Notes under the pieces: model-generated | Databases searched by the model: none | The model's input: only the letters and a program-made list of their open reading frames with translations | Told to the model about the DNA's origin: nothing | Part shown: piece after piece, positions 16,917 to 26,584 of the stretch | How positions within the stretch are numbered: the first letter of the stretch is position 1 | Layout: the number at the start of each line of letters is the position of its first letter | Position numbers and translations under genes: made by a program | Origin: Gibbula magus | Lineage: Eukaryota; Mollusca; Gastropoda; Trochida; Trochidae | Length of the DNA stretch: 64,000 nt | Assembly: GCA_936450465.1 (NCBI GenBank) | Contig: CAKZFU010000070.1 | Coordinates: 1 to 64,000 of the forward strand | Direction of reading: 5' to 3'

Positions 16917-17612
16917 CTACAAACTTTCCACATAGCAAGGAACTTCTTTCCGAAACAGATCCAAATATTTTTCCAGGTTGGGGAGTCCAGACGTGTCTTC
17001 CACTTGAAGTCGTGAAGCCGAAACGGCCGCCAAATGGAAAAGCGTGGGCACGCACGAATACAACAGTGTCAATTTCACTTCTTCTTTCGTCGATATCGTT
17101 TGGTCGTCTGATGGTCTAATAAGGCCGGGATGACCGGAGTACATCAAAAGTGAAGACAAACTGTCAAATGCTATGATTGGATAAGGGGAGGTCTTAGATC
17201 TATATCCAATGCGAGGGGGTTTTTTTTTCTTCCTGATTGAAATTAACTCCATGGCAATGGGCACAGGTTCTCCCAAAAAAGGCACGTAACAAAACACCAA
17301 AGACCTCTTCACGTATTTCTCTCTTCTGGGTCTATTCTTAAACAAGGCGCATGAGCCTGACGGTTTTCCCTCCATGAATGTGGCCGCATTTTTAACGCCG
17401 ACCGGCCACCTGAAGTAGCAAAACCAGGCGTTCGGCGTTCTAAGGGTTGGTACATCGTCAAGTTCTGGCGTGAGAGTAGTACGCATCTTTGAGACTAAAC
17501 CCAACTGTTGCTGCCTTGAGAGAGATAATACGTACATGTTCGAAACTTCCTCCTTTTCCTCCCCTTCCTCCTCTTCCCCTTCTTCCTCCGCCTTTTCCTC
17601 TTTCTGTAACAT
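16917..17612 (-). CDS. Unknown protein, third segment of a frame-split gene
   Basis: The open frame extends upstream to 17708, but only from a non-ATG codon through a pure Lys/Arg repeat; the first ATG is at 17612, giving 231 residues. After an acidic stretch (about 5-22), the protein looks folded and non-repetitive to its end. Its beginning overlaps the end of the frame at 17458-18069 exactly where a GAA/GAG microsatellite (about 17640-17695) occurs, so an insertion or deletion in the repeat could have broken one longer gene. No family is recognised. It is either a separate gene or the C-terminal part of a roughly 590-residue protein. Confidence 0.5.
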   Translation of the reverse strand: MLQKEEKAEEEGEEEEGEEKEEVSNMYVLSLSRQQQLGLVSKMRTTLTPELDDVPTLRTPNAWFCYFRWPVGVKNAATFMEGKPSGSCALFKNRPRREKYVKRSLVFCYVPFLGEPVPIAMELISIRKKKKPPRIGYRSKTSPYPIIAFDSLSSLLMYSGHPGLIRPSDDQTISTKEEVKLTLLYSCVPTLFHLAAVSASRLQVEDTSGLPNLEKYLDLFRKEVPCYVESL

Positions 17613-18069
17613 CGCCCCGTTTTGAATTTGTAGGGAAACTGTTCGTTTCTTCTTCTTCTTCTTTTTCTTCCTTCTTCTTCTGCTTCTTTTTGTCGATGTG
17701 AAATGCAAAAGACGAACGCGTCCTTTTTATCACCCTAACGTTGTACGGGGTGTCAAAAACCACGAGGTCTTCGGCGTCGCGGATTTTATTTTTTATTTCT
17801 AGGTCTCTTCGTTTGAATTCGCCGTTGATTATGTTGTGGGTGCTCTGTGCGGCCGTGGCCAAAACGTCGACGAGATATTTCAAGAAATGTTCGGAGGGGT
17901 TGGCCAAGTGTGTGGCCAAGCTGTCTCCCGACTGTTTCAAACCAAACGGAATCAACAGCCTCTCGTCTCTCACACTTTCCGTGGCAAATTGTTCGGCCAC
18001 CTCCTCCTCCTCCTTCTCGGGTGTTAATTGAGTCGAAGCGTTGGCCAACCCTCCTTCTCGGATTTCCAT
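17458..18069 (-). CDS. Unknown protein, middle segment of a frame-split gene
   Basis: The ATG at 18069 lies inside the last 46 bases of the upstream frame and gives 203 residues. The first 125 look natural, with an acidic patch and helical segments. The rest is a Lys/Glu run and then a Gly/Arg-rich tail that overlaps the next frame and looks like shadow sequence. This suggests the true product leaves this frame at the GAA microsatellite. Possible readings are overlapping genes, translational frameshifting, or assembly indels. No family is recognised. Confidence 0.45.
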   Translation of the reverse strand: MEIREGGLANASTQLTPEKEEEEVAEQFATESVRDERLLIPFGLKQSGDSLATHLANPSEHFLKYLVDVLATAAQSTHNIINGEFKRRDLEIKNKIRDAEDLVVFDTPYNVRVIKRTRSSFAFHIDKKKQKKKEEKEEEEETNSFPTNSKRGDVTERGKGGGRRGRGGRGGKGGSFEHVRIISLKAATVGFSLKDAYYSHART

Positions 18070-18698
18070 TTGCACAGGAGAACGTCCAACAGGCAACTGG
18101 TCGGCGTTTTCCATCGGTCTTCCAAACATTCGATGAAGGTTTTGATAGGGGGAGCCACCTCTTCCGCGGCGACCAATCGGCTGTCGCTCCAGAAAGATTC
18201 CTGGTGCGCCAACTGCATGGCCACGTCTTTCGGTTCGAAACCGTTTTCCGGAATACACGAAGTCGTCACCGCGAGAGACGCCAAACAGGTTATGTCCGTG
18301 ATTTTCAAAGGTTTGGCATACGGAACGACGACGAGGGTTGTTTTTTCATCGTTGTTGTCATAGTCGCTGTCGTCGTCGTCGTCGTAATCATCATTATATT
18401 TCCATAGCGGCTCTCGTTGCTTTTCTCCAAATATTCTCGTTAAAATTTCTACCTCCTGTACGATAAGTTGTCGTCCGTTATCGACTCTGCTTTTTTCGTA
18501 GCATTTTTCCACGAAATCGTTCCACTTTTCATTCCTCACCAAATCGGGCTCTGTGACGATCCCATCGGACCCAAAAAGCAAATTTCGATTCCAGGCGAAA
18601 AAATAATTCAAAGGAGAAGGTATCTTTTTTCGGAGAGCAACCTCCCTCCACGACTGTTTGAGGTCTGGAAAATACACGTTGGATAACGGCTGAAACAT
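18024..18698 (-). CDS. Unknown protein, first segment of a frame-split gene
   Basis: The first ATG is at 18698; upstream codons are non-ATG. The 224-residue product has an Asp-rich patch from GAT repeats (about 108-118) and otherwise natural composition, with Trp- and Leu-rich segments. It ends shortly after the ATG of the next frame, with 46 bases of overlap. Its ATG shares the tetranucleotide CATG with the start of the divergent gene at 18697. No family is recognised. Confidence 0.65.
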   Translation of the reverse strand: MFQPLSNVYFPDLKQSWREVALRKKIPSPLNYFFAWNRNLLFGSDGIVTEPDLVRNEKWNDFVEKCYEKSRVDNGRQLIVQEVEILTRIFGEKQREPLWKYNDDYDDDDDSDYDNNDEKTTLVVVPYAKPLKITDITCLASLAVTTSCIPENGFEPKDVAMQLAHQESFWSDSRLVAAEEVAPPIKTFIECLEDRWKTPTSCLLDVLLCKWKSEKEGWPTLRLN

Positions 18699-19110
18699 GT
18701 GGCTCGCCAATCACGCATTAAAGACCCTCGATGGTTTCGACGAGGCTTCGAGTGGGGTGAATCACGTCGAAGAGAAAGGAGACGACCTGTGGAAGAAAGA
18801 CAGCGAGGAAGCGGCCGCGAAAGTGATAAAGACCGCCGTGGCGGATAAACATTGGGTGGTGGTCCAACAATGCGCCAGACAATACCCTCATTTGGTGAAG
18901 CCGTATCTGCCCGTATTGAGAAATGCTATGACGGAGATTTCTAAAGAGCTAGAAACACGACCTATGAGTGTGACTCTCAGCTCTCGCAGAAGACGTCACG
19001 TGATGGGTCTCAATAGATGCATAAATAAGCTATTGAATGATTTCACTCCAAACAAAAAAAGAAAGCGAAGCGATAAGAAGGCACCACCACCACCACCACC
19101 ACAACAGTGA
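18697..19110 (+). CDS. Unknown basic-tailed protein, 137 residues
   Basis: It starts at ATG 18697, two bases into the start codon of the divergent minus-strand gene. The protein is mostly helical (about 1-115), then has a basic patch NKKRKRSDKK, which looks like a nuclear localisation signal, and a Pro/Gln end encoded by CCA repeats. No family is recognised. The next gene on the same strand begins 23 bases after its stop, suggesting a common transcript. Confidence 0.7.
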   Translation: MWLANHALKTLDGFDEASSGVNHVEEKGDDLWKKDSEEAAAKVIKTAVADKHWVVVQQCARQYPHLVKPYLPVLRNAMTEISKELETRPMSVTLSSRRRRHVMGLNRCINKLLNDFTPNKKRKRSDKKAPPPPPPQQ

Positions 19111-19133
19111 TTATTATATTATTATGAACTACG

Positions 19134-20015
19134 ATGGGAAGAAGGAAGGAAGCAGAAGAAGAAGCGGAAGAACGGGCAGAGTTGGAAGAGTTGGTGAAGA
19201 AGGGAATGGAGAAGGTGTCGAAGAAGGCTACTGCGGTGATATGCGACAACGAAATCAACAGCGAGGTGAAAGAGGCTGGGAGATACACGAGAAAAACTAT
19301 GTCCAAGATGTATGCGCCGTATCCATCCAAAACCAGCCACACGCGTCGTTCTCGACAGGGAGCCAAATTCGATTTCGGGAGGGCTGCGATAGAAATAACC
19401 GACGATTTCGCGAATCTTCGGGATTCGAAGATGATGGTGGACAGCGGATGGCAGCTGGTGAACGTCTACTGTCTTGCGAGAGAGGGGGAGGATTTGAACC
19501 GCATGCGGAGTGTGACGGGAGATATCAACAATTTCAATCCGAAGAGGTGGAAGATGAAGGACTACTTCGATTCGTACTTCAATCGTTTGATATACCTGCC
19601 ATCCCAACAGGTCTATCTGGCGGAGGCCAACCAATATTACCGATACCTGTCTCCCAACTCGACGGTCGGGAACGGATTGATGGTGCCGGAATTCACTCCG
19701 GAACGCCTGACGCCGGCCGAGCTCGTGCTGAACTTTTTCCTTGCAACATTGAACGGGTTGAATCTCAAGACCAAGAGGTCTCGGGACTTTTCCTGGAAGG
19801 ATGTAGTTTTCCTGACAAACGAACCCATAGCCCAATCGATTCGATTTCACGGCCTCGACCCTCGGTCGTCGAGGGGGTCTCTACAGTCGGATTTGGCTTT
19901 GGCCAGATCGAAGAGGAAGGAAAACCTGTGGCGGGTGTTCGAAAAGGTTTGCCCTGCCCTCAAGATACAGCTGACGGAGTCGACGAAGATGTATCAGTCA
20001 AGAAAAATTCGATGA
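19134..20015 (+). CDS. Unknown protein, 293 residues
   Basis: The ATG at 19134 follows the previous stop by 23 bases. Residues 1-35 are a Glu/Lys helix, probably a coiled coil. The rest is well-mixed sequence with aromatic-rich segments such as the DYFDSYFNRLIYLP region (about 143-156), and a basic C-terminus. No transmembrane segment or catalytic motif is seen. An overlapping frame in another phase (19037-20062) is judged a shadow because it is rich in Gly and Arg and lacks hydrophobic periodicity. AATAAA lies 75 bases after the stop. Confidence 0.75.
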   Translation: MGRRKEAEEEAEERAELEELVKKGMEKVSKKATAVICDNEINSEVKEAGRYTRKTMSKMYAPYPSKTSHTRRSRQGAKFDFGRAAIEITDDFANLRDSKMMVDSGWQLVNVYCLAREGEDLNRMRSVTGDINNFNPKRWKMKDYFDSYFNRLIYLPSQQVYLAEANQYYRYLSPNSTVGNGLMVPEFTPERLTPAELVLNFFLATLNGLNLKTKRSRDFSWKDVVFLTNEPIAQSIRFHGLDPRSSRGSLQSDLALARSKRKENLWRVFEKVCPALKIQLTESTKMYQSRKIR

Positions 20016-20089
20016 TGAAACATTTGCGTGGTTTGCCACCCTGTCGTATCCAGTGGTTATAGTAGTTGTCGAATTCGATATAAAAAAAC

Positions 20090-20125
20090 AATAAAGACAT
20101 TTATTCATTTATGTGTGTTTTATTA
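20090..20125. terminator. Convergent polyadenylation signals
   Basis: AATAAA at 20090-20095 serves the plus-strand gene. TTTTATT at about 20118-20124 supplies AATAAA on the minus strand for the gene ending at 20133. Confidence 0.55.
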
Positions 20126-20132
20126 AATTTTT

Positions 20133-20873
20133 TCACCATCTAAAATTTCGTCTCTTTGGTCTTTTCCAGTAAGGCCATCGGCTCGAACACAACACCCAAA
20201 AAATAGTCAATATCTTAACTCCGATGGCTAAACCCACACCTCCCCACACGACGTCTTTGGGATGGTTGTAAAGGTTATAGTGATCCACATTCGAGTACGA
20301 TCGCCAGTGATCGAATTTAGCACAAGGGTTGAATTCGAGATACAAGATGGGTGAGTTGGTGTCGTTGATCAGGTTCTTGGTTATCTCAGCGTCGTGTTCG
20401 GGCTTCCAGGTGGCATACCACCAGCGACGAGTTGTATCGTTCAGATACACGATACCTTTTCTGCCGTAAAAATCATCTGGGTTTGCACACAAGACGATTA
20501 CCGCATATCCGTTCAGGCGATCATTGTTTTTACACAAGATATCGTCGGGGAATTCCCGCACGTGAAGCCAGGAAGGATCGATGTTGTTGCTCACGGTCAC
20601 GGTGTTGGCGGTCCGTACTTTCACGCAGCCGTAGTCGAGACGAAAGACCCTGTGTAATTTGTTGTCGACGTTGTCGTATTGCAGCTTGTTGGAGCTGTAA
20701 CATTTTCCGTCTATTTCTTCGGAATACATGGATCCGAGAAAAGGATGACATATCCCGTGGGTGGTAGGAAAGTCCGTATCCGTCGATTCTATAGGTTTGT
20801 ACAACCCGACAGAAGGGGTGAGGAGAGACCTCTCAACCGCCGTGACGAGAGCATAGACGAACGTTGCATTCAT
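20133..20873 (-). CDS. Probable C-tail-anchored membrane glycoprotein, 246 residues
   Basis: The ATG at 20873 gives a protein with a moderately hydrophobic N-terminus (MNATFVYALVTAV), several N-glycosylation sites (for example NDT, twice), six or so Cys in the middle, and one strong transmembrane segment (about 212-235, WGGVGLAIGVKILTIFWVLC). A short very basic tail rich in Arg, Lys and Trp follows. The topology is likely type I, or type II if the N-terminus is not cleaved. It is probably an envelope or infected-cell surface protein; no family is recognised. A poly-C run of about 17 bases lies in the spacer upstream, near 20981-20998. Confidence 0.72.
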   Translation of the reverse strand: MNATFVYALVTAVERSLLTPSVGLYKPIESTDTDFPTTHGICHPFLGSMYSEEIDGKCYSSNKLQYDNVDNKLHRVFRLDYGCVKVRTANTVTVSNNIDPSWLHVREFPDDILCKNNDRLNGYAVIVLCANPDDFYGRKGIVYLNDTTRRWWYATWKPEHDAEITKNLINDTNSPILYLEFNPCAKFDHWRSYSNVDHYNLYNHPKDVVWGGVGLAIGVKILTIFWVLCSSRWPYWKRPKRRNFRW

Positions 20874-21122
20874 GGTTGATTGTGGTTTTTTACTTTGAAA
20901 AATGTATCAAATAAATCAAACACAACGCAAATAAATACGCCCACATATCCCCTCCACTCCCCATATCCACACACACACCCACCCCCCCCCCCCCCCCTTG
21001 TTCCTTCTTTAACAAACAGTCTTTGAGAGTCTGATAAAGCCCCTGTTATCCAGCCATATTACTCATATGGGATCAGTCTCTTGAAGTGACAACACCCCTC
21101 ATCATGGCCGGTAAGTTCTTTT

Positions 21123-21818
21123 TCATCCCATGTACATTTTCGATTTCACTTCGATTCTTTTCGTCTGAAGTGTTCTTCTGGCCACGTCGTCGTCGTTCAT
21201 ACATTTGTCGGCCGCGTCGTGAAGTGGGGCGTTGAGGTTTATGAGTAACAACGTCAAACTTTGATGCATTCTGTTGATTTCGTCTTGCCATGCCATCGTG
21301 TCGACGGTGTTTCCTTTTGCTGCAAGCTCTTGCATCTTCGTAAAACACTCTTCGTATTCTTTTGCTCCCAATTTTACCTCTCGCGCGGTTTTCACTATTC
21401 GTCTGAAATGCCCGAAAACGTTGTTTATTTTGTCTGCGTTTTGTGGATTCACGTCGTAAAAACTATTTTTTTGTTTTAGACCGGACACAGCGTGGACCAG
21501 GACTTCTTCGAGTAACTTCGCTCGTATCTGCGGTGAAGACTCATCGTAATCGGATTCGCGAATATCATCCTCGTCGTTCCTCCAACATGGAGTGGAGTTC
21601 CTTTGTGGGGGATCCCACGTTTTTTTCGGCGTCGCCGGATAAGATGAAAGAGACTGCGTTTTTGGTGGCACCGTGTCTGTGTTTGGATAACGTGGAACAG
21701 TCGACGTATTGGCGTACTCCTTGCACTCCACGCGAGAAACGTGTCGTTCAGGAAATAGCGAGGAGGACGAAGATTCCGTCGTCGACGGATAACGACTTAA
21801 TTCAATTCCCCCATCCAT
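21123..21818 (-). CDS. Unknown helical protein overlapping the next gene antisense
   Basis: The frame is open from an ATG at 22028 (301 residues), but its first 70 residues are Pro/Ser-rich antisense shadow. The ATG at 21818 gives 231 residues. From about residue 85 on the sequence is clearly protein-like and helical (LLEEVLVHAVSGLKQ, then INNVFGHFRRIVKTAREV). Because no later Met exists until deep in the folded part, the 5' end must overlap the coding start of the 1053-residue gene on the other strand by at least 230 bases, unless a non-ATG start or a spliced leader is used. No family is recognised. Confidence 0.55.
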   Translation of the reverse strand: MDGGIELSRYPSTTESSSSSLFPERHVSRVECKEYANTSTVPRYPNTDTVPPKTQSLSSYPATPKKTWDPPQRNSTPCWRNDEDDIRESDYDESSPQIRAKLLEEVLVHAVSGLKQKNSFYDVNPQNADKINNVFGHFRRIVKTAREVKLGAKEYEECFTKMQELAAKGNTVDTMAWQDEINRMHQSLTLLLINLNAPLHDAADKCMNDDDVARRTLQTKRIEVKSKMYMG

Positions 21819-24584
21819 TCTCGGAGGACATGGAGGAGGACTACTCGAATGAATTTCGTGTGGGAGAGTTGTCGAGGACCCACTATCTTCGCAACGATTG
21901 GGATGGACACGAGGAGGAGGAGGAAGATGAAGAGGGGGGTACACGGAGGATTTTTTTGATAAGTCCCATTTTTCTTCGTTCGCACGAGGTCGGATTGTGC
22001 TTTTTGATGGTTGCGGACGTGATGCCATCCGTCAAAGATTACGTGGAGGGTATGTGTTGTGCCGGAAGGGTGATGTCGTGCGAGTCCGCAGCCGTGACGC
22101 TTGCTTTCTCCCTCGAATACGAGCATCTGGACAACTTCAACATATCCGCGACGGACTTCAAGCCCGCTTCCGATGACCATAACGCCCTTTTCGTGACGAG
22201 GTGCGAGTCGGACCTGGCGGGTGGCGAATGCACTTCCGTTATATCGGAGGCTCTACAATCACTGATGGGTCAAAATATCCCCCTGCCCGAGGACGTTCGA
22301 AACAATAAAGACAAGATGCTTTTGGTAGACGTGAGCGCTTTTATCGCTCGATGCCTTCGACAAGGATATCAGAACTATTTCCTAATGGGATATGAGGACG
22401 ACGAAGAGGACGAAGCTGGCGTCAAACCGAAGGGGAAAGAGTCGCGCAAAGGACCATACATACCCGAGTACGTGGGATTGGACGACAAACCCTTCCCCGT
22501 CTTCAACGAAGCATGGTTGAACAGCCAAAAAAACATGATCCATCGCCGAGACGACAGCGTGTTCGCCAATTTTCGTCTCGTCCCCGACGTGGACCTCACA
22601 AAAAACACACCCCCCCAAGACGACCCTCTTATCAGCAGAGTTATATGTTCGGGAAGGAATGTGTCGTCTCCTAACGGCTGTCAGGGATGCGCTTTCTTCA
22701 ACGTCGACATTCCCATATGGGTACATGCCGAACACAATTCCGTTTTTGGCGTTCTGAAGAAGACCACCGAGACGGGAGGAGGAGGAGGAAAAAAACCCAA
22801 CGATGAAGACAGAATGACGACCGAGTTGGGTCCTTCTTCTTCCAACAATAAAAAATCTTTCTCTTCCGGAGGAGGAAACGACAAAAAAAAATTCATCACG
22901 GAACAGTTGACTGCTCCCGACGTGACGGCCCTTTACGACTACTCTGTCACGGCCTTTGAGAAAGGTAACGCGTCGAGAGTTTTTGGATGCAATTTTCACG
23001 TCATGTTCAGACTCAACGTTCTTCATGCCGGCCTTATCAGCGGACGCAAACACGCCCCCGGAACTCCAGAAATCGCTATCTGTCCCTATCTCGTGTGGAG
23101 GAAAGACGGTAAGAAACTGACGACGTTTCTGAAAAGAGTTGCCAACGTTTTGACGTCGACATTTCAGGTGCGCAAGGCGACCAAAATGAACTTGCGTACC
23201 AAAGTTTACAAAACCTCTCCGGTGAAATTGACCCCCCAAGACCGTGAAAAAGCTACGGAATTGAAAAAGAAGATAAAGCCGAAACAGGTGGATGTTTTAC
23301 ACGATCCCGTTGCGGCCGTAACCGACCTGAACAATGTTTTGTCACCTCTGTCGTCGGTGGATGGCGAGATGATGATGTTTCCCAAGTCGGTGGGTCTTCG
23401 CAAATCGGGATCCAACAATCTCTTCTTCAAAAGAGCCACTTCGGAGGGAACGGCCAACGAGATTGTATCAACTCTCACGCTCAACGCCCGTCTTACCACT
23501 ATACCGGCTGCAACTCCCCCCAAGTGGTTCCTTAAACTCTACCCTTATAATGTGGTAACCGCATTTGGTTTTGGTAAGAATCTTAACGCTCCGACCACCC
23601 CGCTGAGTTTTCTGGAAAGCATCACCCCCTCCGTGGTCGCCGCTCCTTTTCCTTCCGCTTCCTCTGACAGAGTTTTTGAGCTGACCGTCTTTTATCAAGC
23701 CCGCTCGAACGGTGATAGTATCGGAGAAGCCCTCGAAGGATGGATGAATCTCACCGCCGGCAATTTATGGCGGGACGAGGACGCTATGGCAACTCTCCAT
23801 CAAATTCTCTCGAAGGACGTGCTAGATCATGGAGAAAAGGTCGATCCGCGAGACCTGTCGGAGACTAACATGGAAAGATTGAAACGGCACGGTTTGGGAG
23901 ATATCATCGACAATTCTAAATTCGATGTGTCTACTATCTCTCCCGACGAGGACGAAGATGAGGTGGTAGTGGAGGATGGAAACGAAAACGAAATGGATGA
24001 TGATGGAGATGAAGCGGTGGAAAATGAAATGGATGATGGAGATGACGACGGGTTGTTGACGACGATGAGTCAGAGTGTTTCGACGAGTGAGGATTTGGAT
24101 ACGGCCATGCGTGGGTCTCCGCCTCTCATTCCTGTTTCTTCGAAGAGTAAAAAACCTCTTCCTCCTCCTTGGAAGGTAGTGTTGAAAAATCAAAACGAAT
24201 CCACGACGACGACGACGAAACGACCCCCTCTTCGGAGACAAATAACCGTTGTGGATTCTTCGGATTCGGATTCGGAGGAGGAGATAATTATCCCACCTAA
24301 AAAGAAACCGAGGGTGGTGGTGGAAGAAGAAGAAGAAGACGACGAAGAAGAAGAAGAAGAAGAAGAAGAAAAGATACTTGCCCCACCTAAAAATAAATCA
24401 AAGGTGATAGAAACCAAAAAATCCACACAAAACAAGAAGAAAAAAGTCAGCTGGGAAGTTCCACCCTCCGAGACACGTCCAATAAAACAGTCCCAGGAAG
24501 ATGATGACTTGTTCGCAGCCATTCCGACCTCTTCCTCGAAGCAAAAATCTAATAAACGACAGCAGCAGCAGAAGAAGAAGAAGA

Positions 24585-24632
<48 letters not shown>

Positions 24633-24748
24633 TGTTCTCTACTCCTAAAAAAAGAATACAAAAAAAGGATGGAGAGGAACCGCCCCCCCCTCCGAAAAAG
24701 AAAGTAACACCGAAATATAGCACGGCCGATCTGTATCAATTATTGTAG
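21587..24748 (+). CDS. Large protein with acidic, Lys-rich C-terminal tail, 1053 residues
   Basis: The first ATG of the frame is at 21587. Residues 1 to about 790 look folded, with a Cys cluster near 365-385 (CSGRNVSSPNGCQGC followed by His residues) that could bind zinc. Gly/Ser/Lys linkers lie around 400-440. The last 260 residues are disordered, alternating Asp/Glu runs, Lys-rich patches and Pro, partly microsatellite-encoded. Size, a central Cys cluster and an acidic end recall herpesvirus major single-stranded DNA-binding proteins, but no diagnostic motif is visible, so this is only a suggestion. A nuclear or tegument role is equally possible. The 5' end overlaps an antisense gene. Confidence 0.78.
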
Positions 24749-24794
24749 TTTTGTACCCGCCCCTCCCCGTTTATCTTTTGGCGCCGCCCACATT

Positions 24795-24803
24795 AATATA
24801 AAA
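24795..24803 (+). promoter_or_regulatory. TATA box for the TNFR-like membrane protein gene
   Basis: AATATAAAA lies about 55 bases before the ATG at 24855 in an otherwise GC-richer spacer. Confidence 0.6.
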
Positions 24804-24854
24804 GGGGTTATTTTTCCATCCACACCACAGAACTTTGAAACTCGCGTTCGAAGG

Positions 24855-25778
24855 ATGGAGGTCTTCAACGTTCTTTTTCTTCTTTTTCTTTCCCCCCTCC
24901 TCGTTTTAAGTGAAGGCGAAGAAGATAACAACATAACGACAGCCGTCGTTGAAAACGTCACCGATATCACAACACCATTGACCACGACTTCGGTCTGTAA
25001 TTTCGGCCAATACGCGAAGAGTGGACGTTGTTTAAGCTGTATGACAGAATGTCCCGTGGATGTTTTGAAACTGCTTCAACGATTTATGGAGCGGGAGATC
25101 AACAAGATGAACGACCGAGAGGAGGAGGAAGTGATGTCTCAACTCGGCACAGAGTTTGACGAACAGTGTTCATATTTCTGTGTGAGTCGTGTAATCGGAG
25201 ATGTAGTCTTACAAAGGCTCGTGGTGGATATGATGGAAAAAAACACCAACATCCCTTCTCGTCCTGCCGAATTGTATGACGAAGAAGAAGAAAAAGAAGA
25301 AGAAGAAGAAGAAGGAGAAGGAGAAGAAGAAGAAGAAGAAGCCAACAATCGATACCCCCCGTGGTGGAACAACGACGGTGGTCGTGTTAGAGTTCGACGG
25401 AGGAAATGGCAATCGTCGTGGCTGGTTATCTCTTTCAAGAACTGTCACACCCCGAGCTGTGCGGCGCTAACTGCGGTGTGGGTGTTTATCATGGTAATCA
25501 TGTGCGTCCTGTTTGTAATTCTCGTCATGTCGTCTTCTATCGGGACTCGTCGGCTGGCGAGAATCGAAGAAGTGATGAAGAAAGAAGTTAAAGATTATCT
25601 GGGTAGGGCGATCGAGGTCGCTAGAAATGATGTGGTGGCGTATTCAGAGATGTTGGGCCAGCAGCGCTACGTGTCGATGGAGGATAAAGATTTCACCCAG
25701 GTGGATTTGAAGGCGGCTCCTGCTCCGCCTTTGCCACCAAAAAAAAAATATAGCGATAACCCCCCTCTGTATTTGTAA
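24855..25778 (+). CDS. Type I membrane protein with Cys-rich ectodomain and PPxY tail
   Basis: The 307-residue protein has a signal peptide (about 1-19) and an ectodomain with N-glycosylation sites. A Cys-rich stretch (about 48-68) reads CNFGQYAKSGRCLSCMTECP and resembles half of a TNF-receptor repeat. A Glu-rich region from GAA repeats (about 140-165) follows, then one transmembrane segment (about 202-226), a helical cytoplasmic tail with a Pro-rich APAPPLPP stretch, and the ending NPPLYL. PPLY is a PPxY motif that by established knowledge recruits Nedd4-type ubiquitin ligases, often for virus budding. A decoy receptor or signalling adaptor role is possible but unproven. AATAAA follows at 25818. 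Confidence 0.75.
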   Translation: MEVFNVLFLLFLSPLLVLSEGEEDNNITTAVVENVTDITTPLTTTSVCNFGQYAKSGRCLSCMTECPVDVLKLLQRFMEREINKMNDREEEEVMSQLGTEFDEQCSYFCVSRVIGDVVLQRLVVDMMEKNTNIPSRPAELYDEEEEKEEEEEEGEGEEEEEEANNRYPPWWNNDGGRVRVRRRKWQSSWLVISFKNCHTPSCAALTAVWVFIMVIMCVLFVILVMSSSIGTRRLARIEEVMKKEVKDYLGRAIEVARNDVVAYSEMLGQQRYVSMEDKDFTQVDLKAAPAPPLPPKKKYSDNPPLYL

Positions 25779-25901
25779 ACCTAATTAACACAACTCTGTC
25801 TTTTTGTATCTAAACGTAATAAACAATCTGTAACCTTTAATTGATTTGTGTGTTTATATATTTGTGGGTGAACGATATTTGGGGCCAAAGGCAATTTAAT
25901 C

Positions 25902-25954
<53 letters not shown>

Positions 25955-26055
25955 AACGAAATGTATGTCTGTCGTTTGCGTTCAGTGGCTTATCGTCTTC
26001 TTTTTCTTGGTGATCAGAATCCAACAGAAGTCGAACGGGATATCACAATTTAATT

Positions 26056-26087
<32 letters not shown>

Positions 26088-26136
26088 TTATTTGGATGCT
26101 CGATATTTCGAGCGTGTTCATCCTAATCAACTAACG
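25779..26136. other. Intergenic region with TA and GT microsatellites
   Basis: It contains the polyadenylation signal AATAAA at 25818-25823, a TA run at about 25903-25952, and a GT run at about 26056-26082 immediately before the next gene. A short frame across 25841-26053 is not believed because it encodes the TA repeat. Confidence 0.6.
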
Positions 26137-26583
26137 ATGGTCGTCTGGCATCCCGACATGATGGGTGAAATAAGAAAAAGGCCTGTGATGGAAATGGTCA
26201 TCGACGACTACGATATGTATTGGGTCCTTCGATTGGGACTAAGGGATCCGATTATCGTGTTAGACTCTCTGCGACGACGTCGTTATCCAACCGAGATTTT
26301 GGAAATCGATGCCGTGACGTTGTCCGTCAAGCATTGGTCGCAGTATTTGTCGAATAAAACTTTACGTGTGCGAACTCGAAACCTTTCCACTGCCAAGGCA
26401 ATAAACAACCCTTTGGACGATGGCATCACAACCGAACTGCGGGAATGTGTCATTCAGTTGTTAATAGCGGCCGATACCGTGAAGACAACGATAGAGGTTT
26501 TGTACGAAAACACTGTGGCTGTTCCGGTCTGTGACGAAAAAATGAAGGAGTGTTTGTTTCTTGTTGAAACAACCCCCAAATAA
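26137..26583 (+). CDS. Unknown protein, 148 residues
   Basis: The frame reaches back through the GT repeat only from a non-ATG codon. The first ATG at 26137 begins well-mixed sequence (MVVWHPDMMGEIRKRP). No signal peptide, membrane segment or catalytic motif is seen. It is convergent with the gene ending at 26651 and shares a 67-base 3' spacer with it. No family is recognised. Confidence 0.7.
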   Translation: MVVWHPDMMGEIRKRPVMEMVIDDYDMYWVLRLGLRDPIIVLDSLRRRRYPTEILEIDAVTLSVKHWSQYLSNKTLRVRTRNLSTAKAINNPLDDGITTELRECVIQLLIAADTVKTTIEVLYENTVAVPVCDEKMKECLFLVETTPK

Positions 26584-26584
26584 A

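Noticed and set aside
19037..20062. Plus-strand frame of 341 codons
   Set aside because: It overlaps two well-supported genes in another phase and is Gly/Arg/Glu-biased shadow sequence.
25913..26082. Possible CRISPR-like or regulatory repeat arrays
   Set aside because: These are simple TA and GT microsatellites without spacers.
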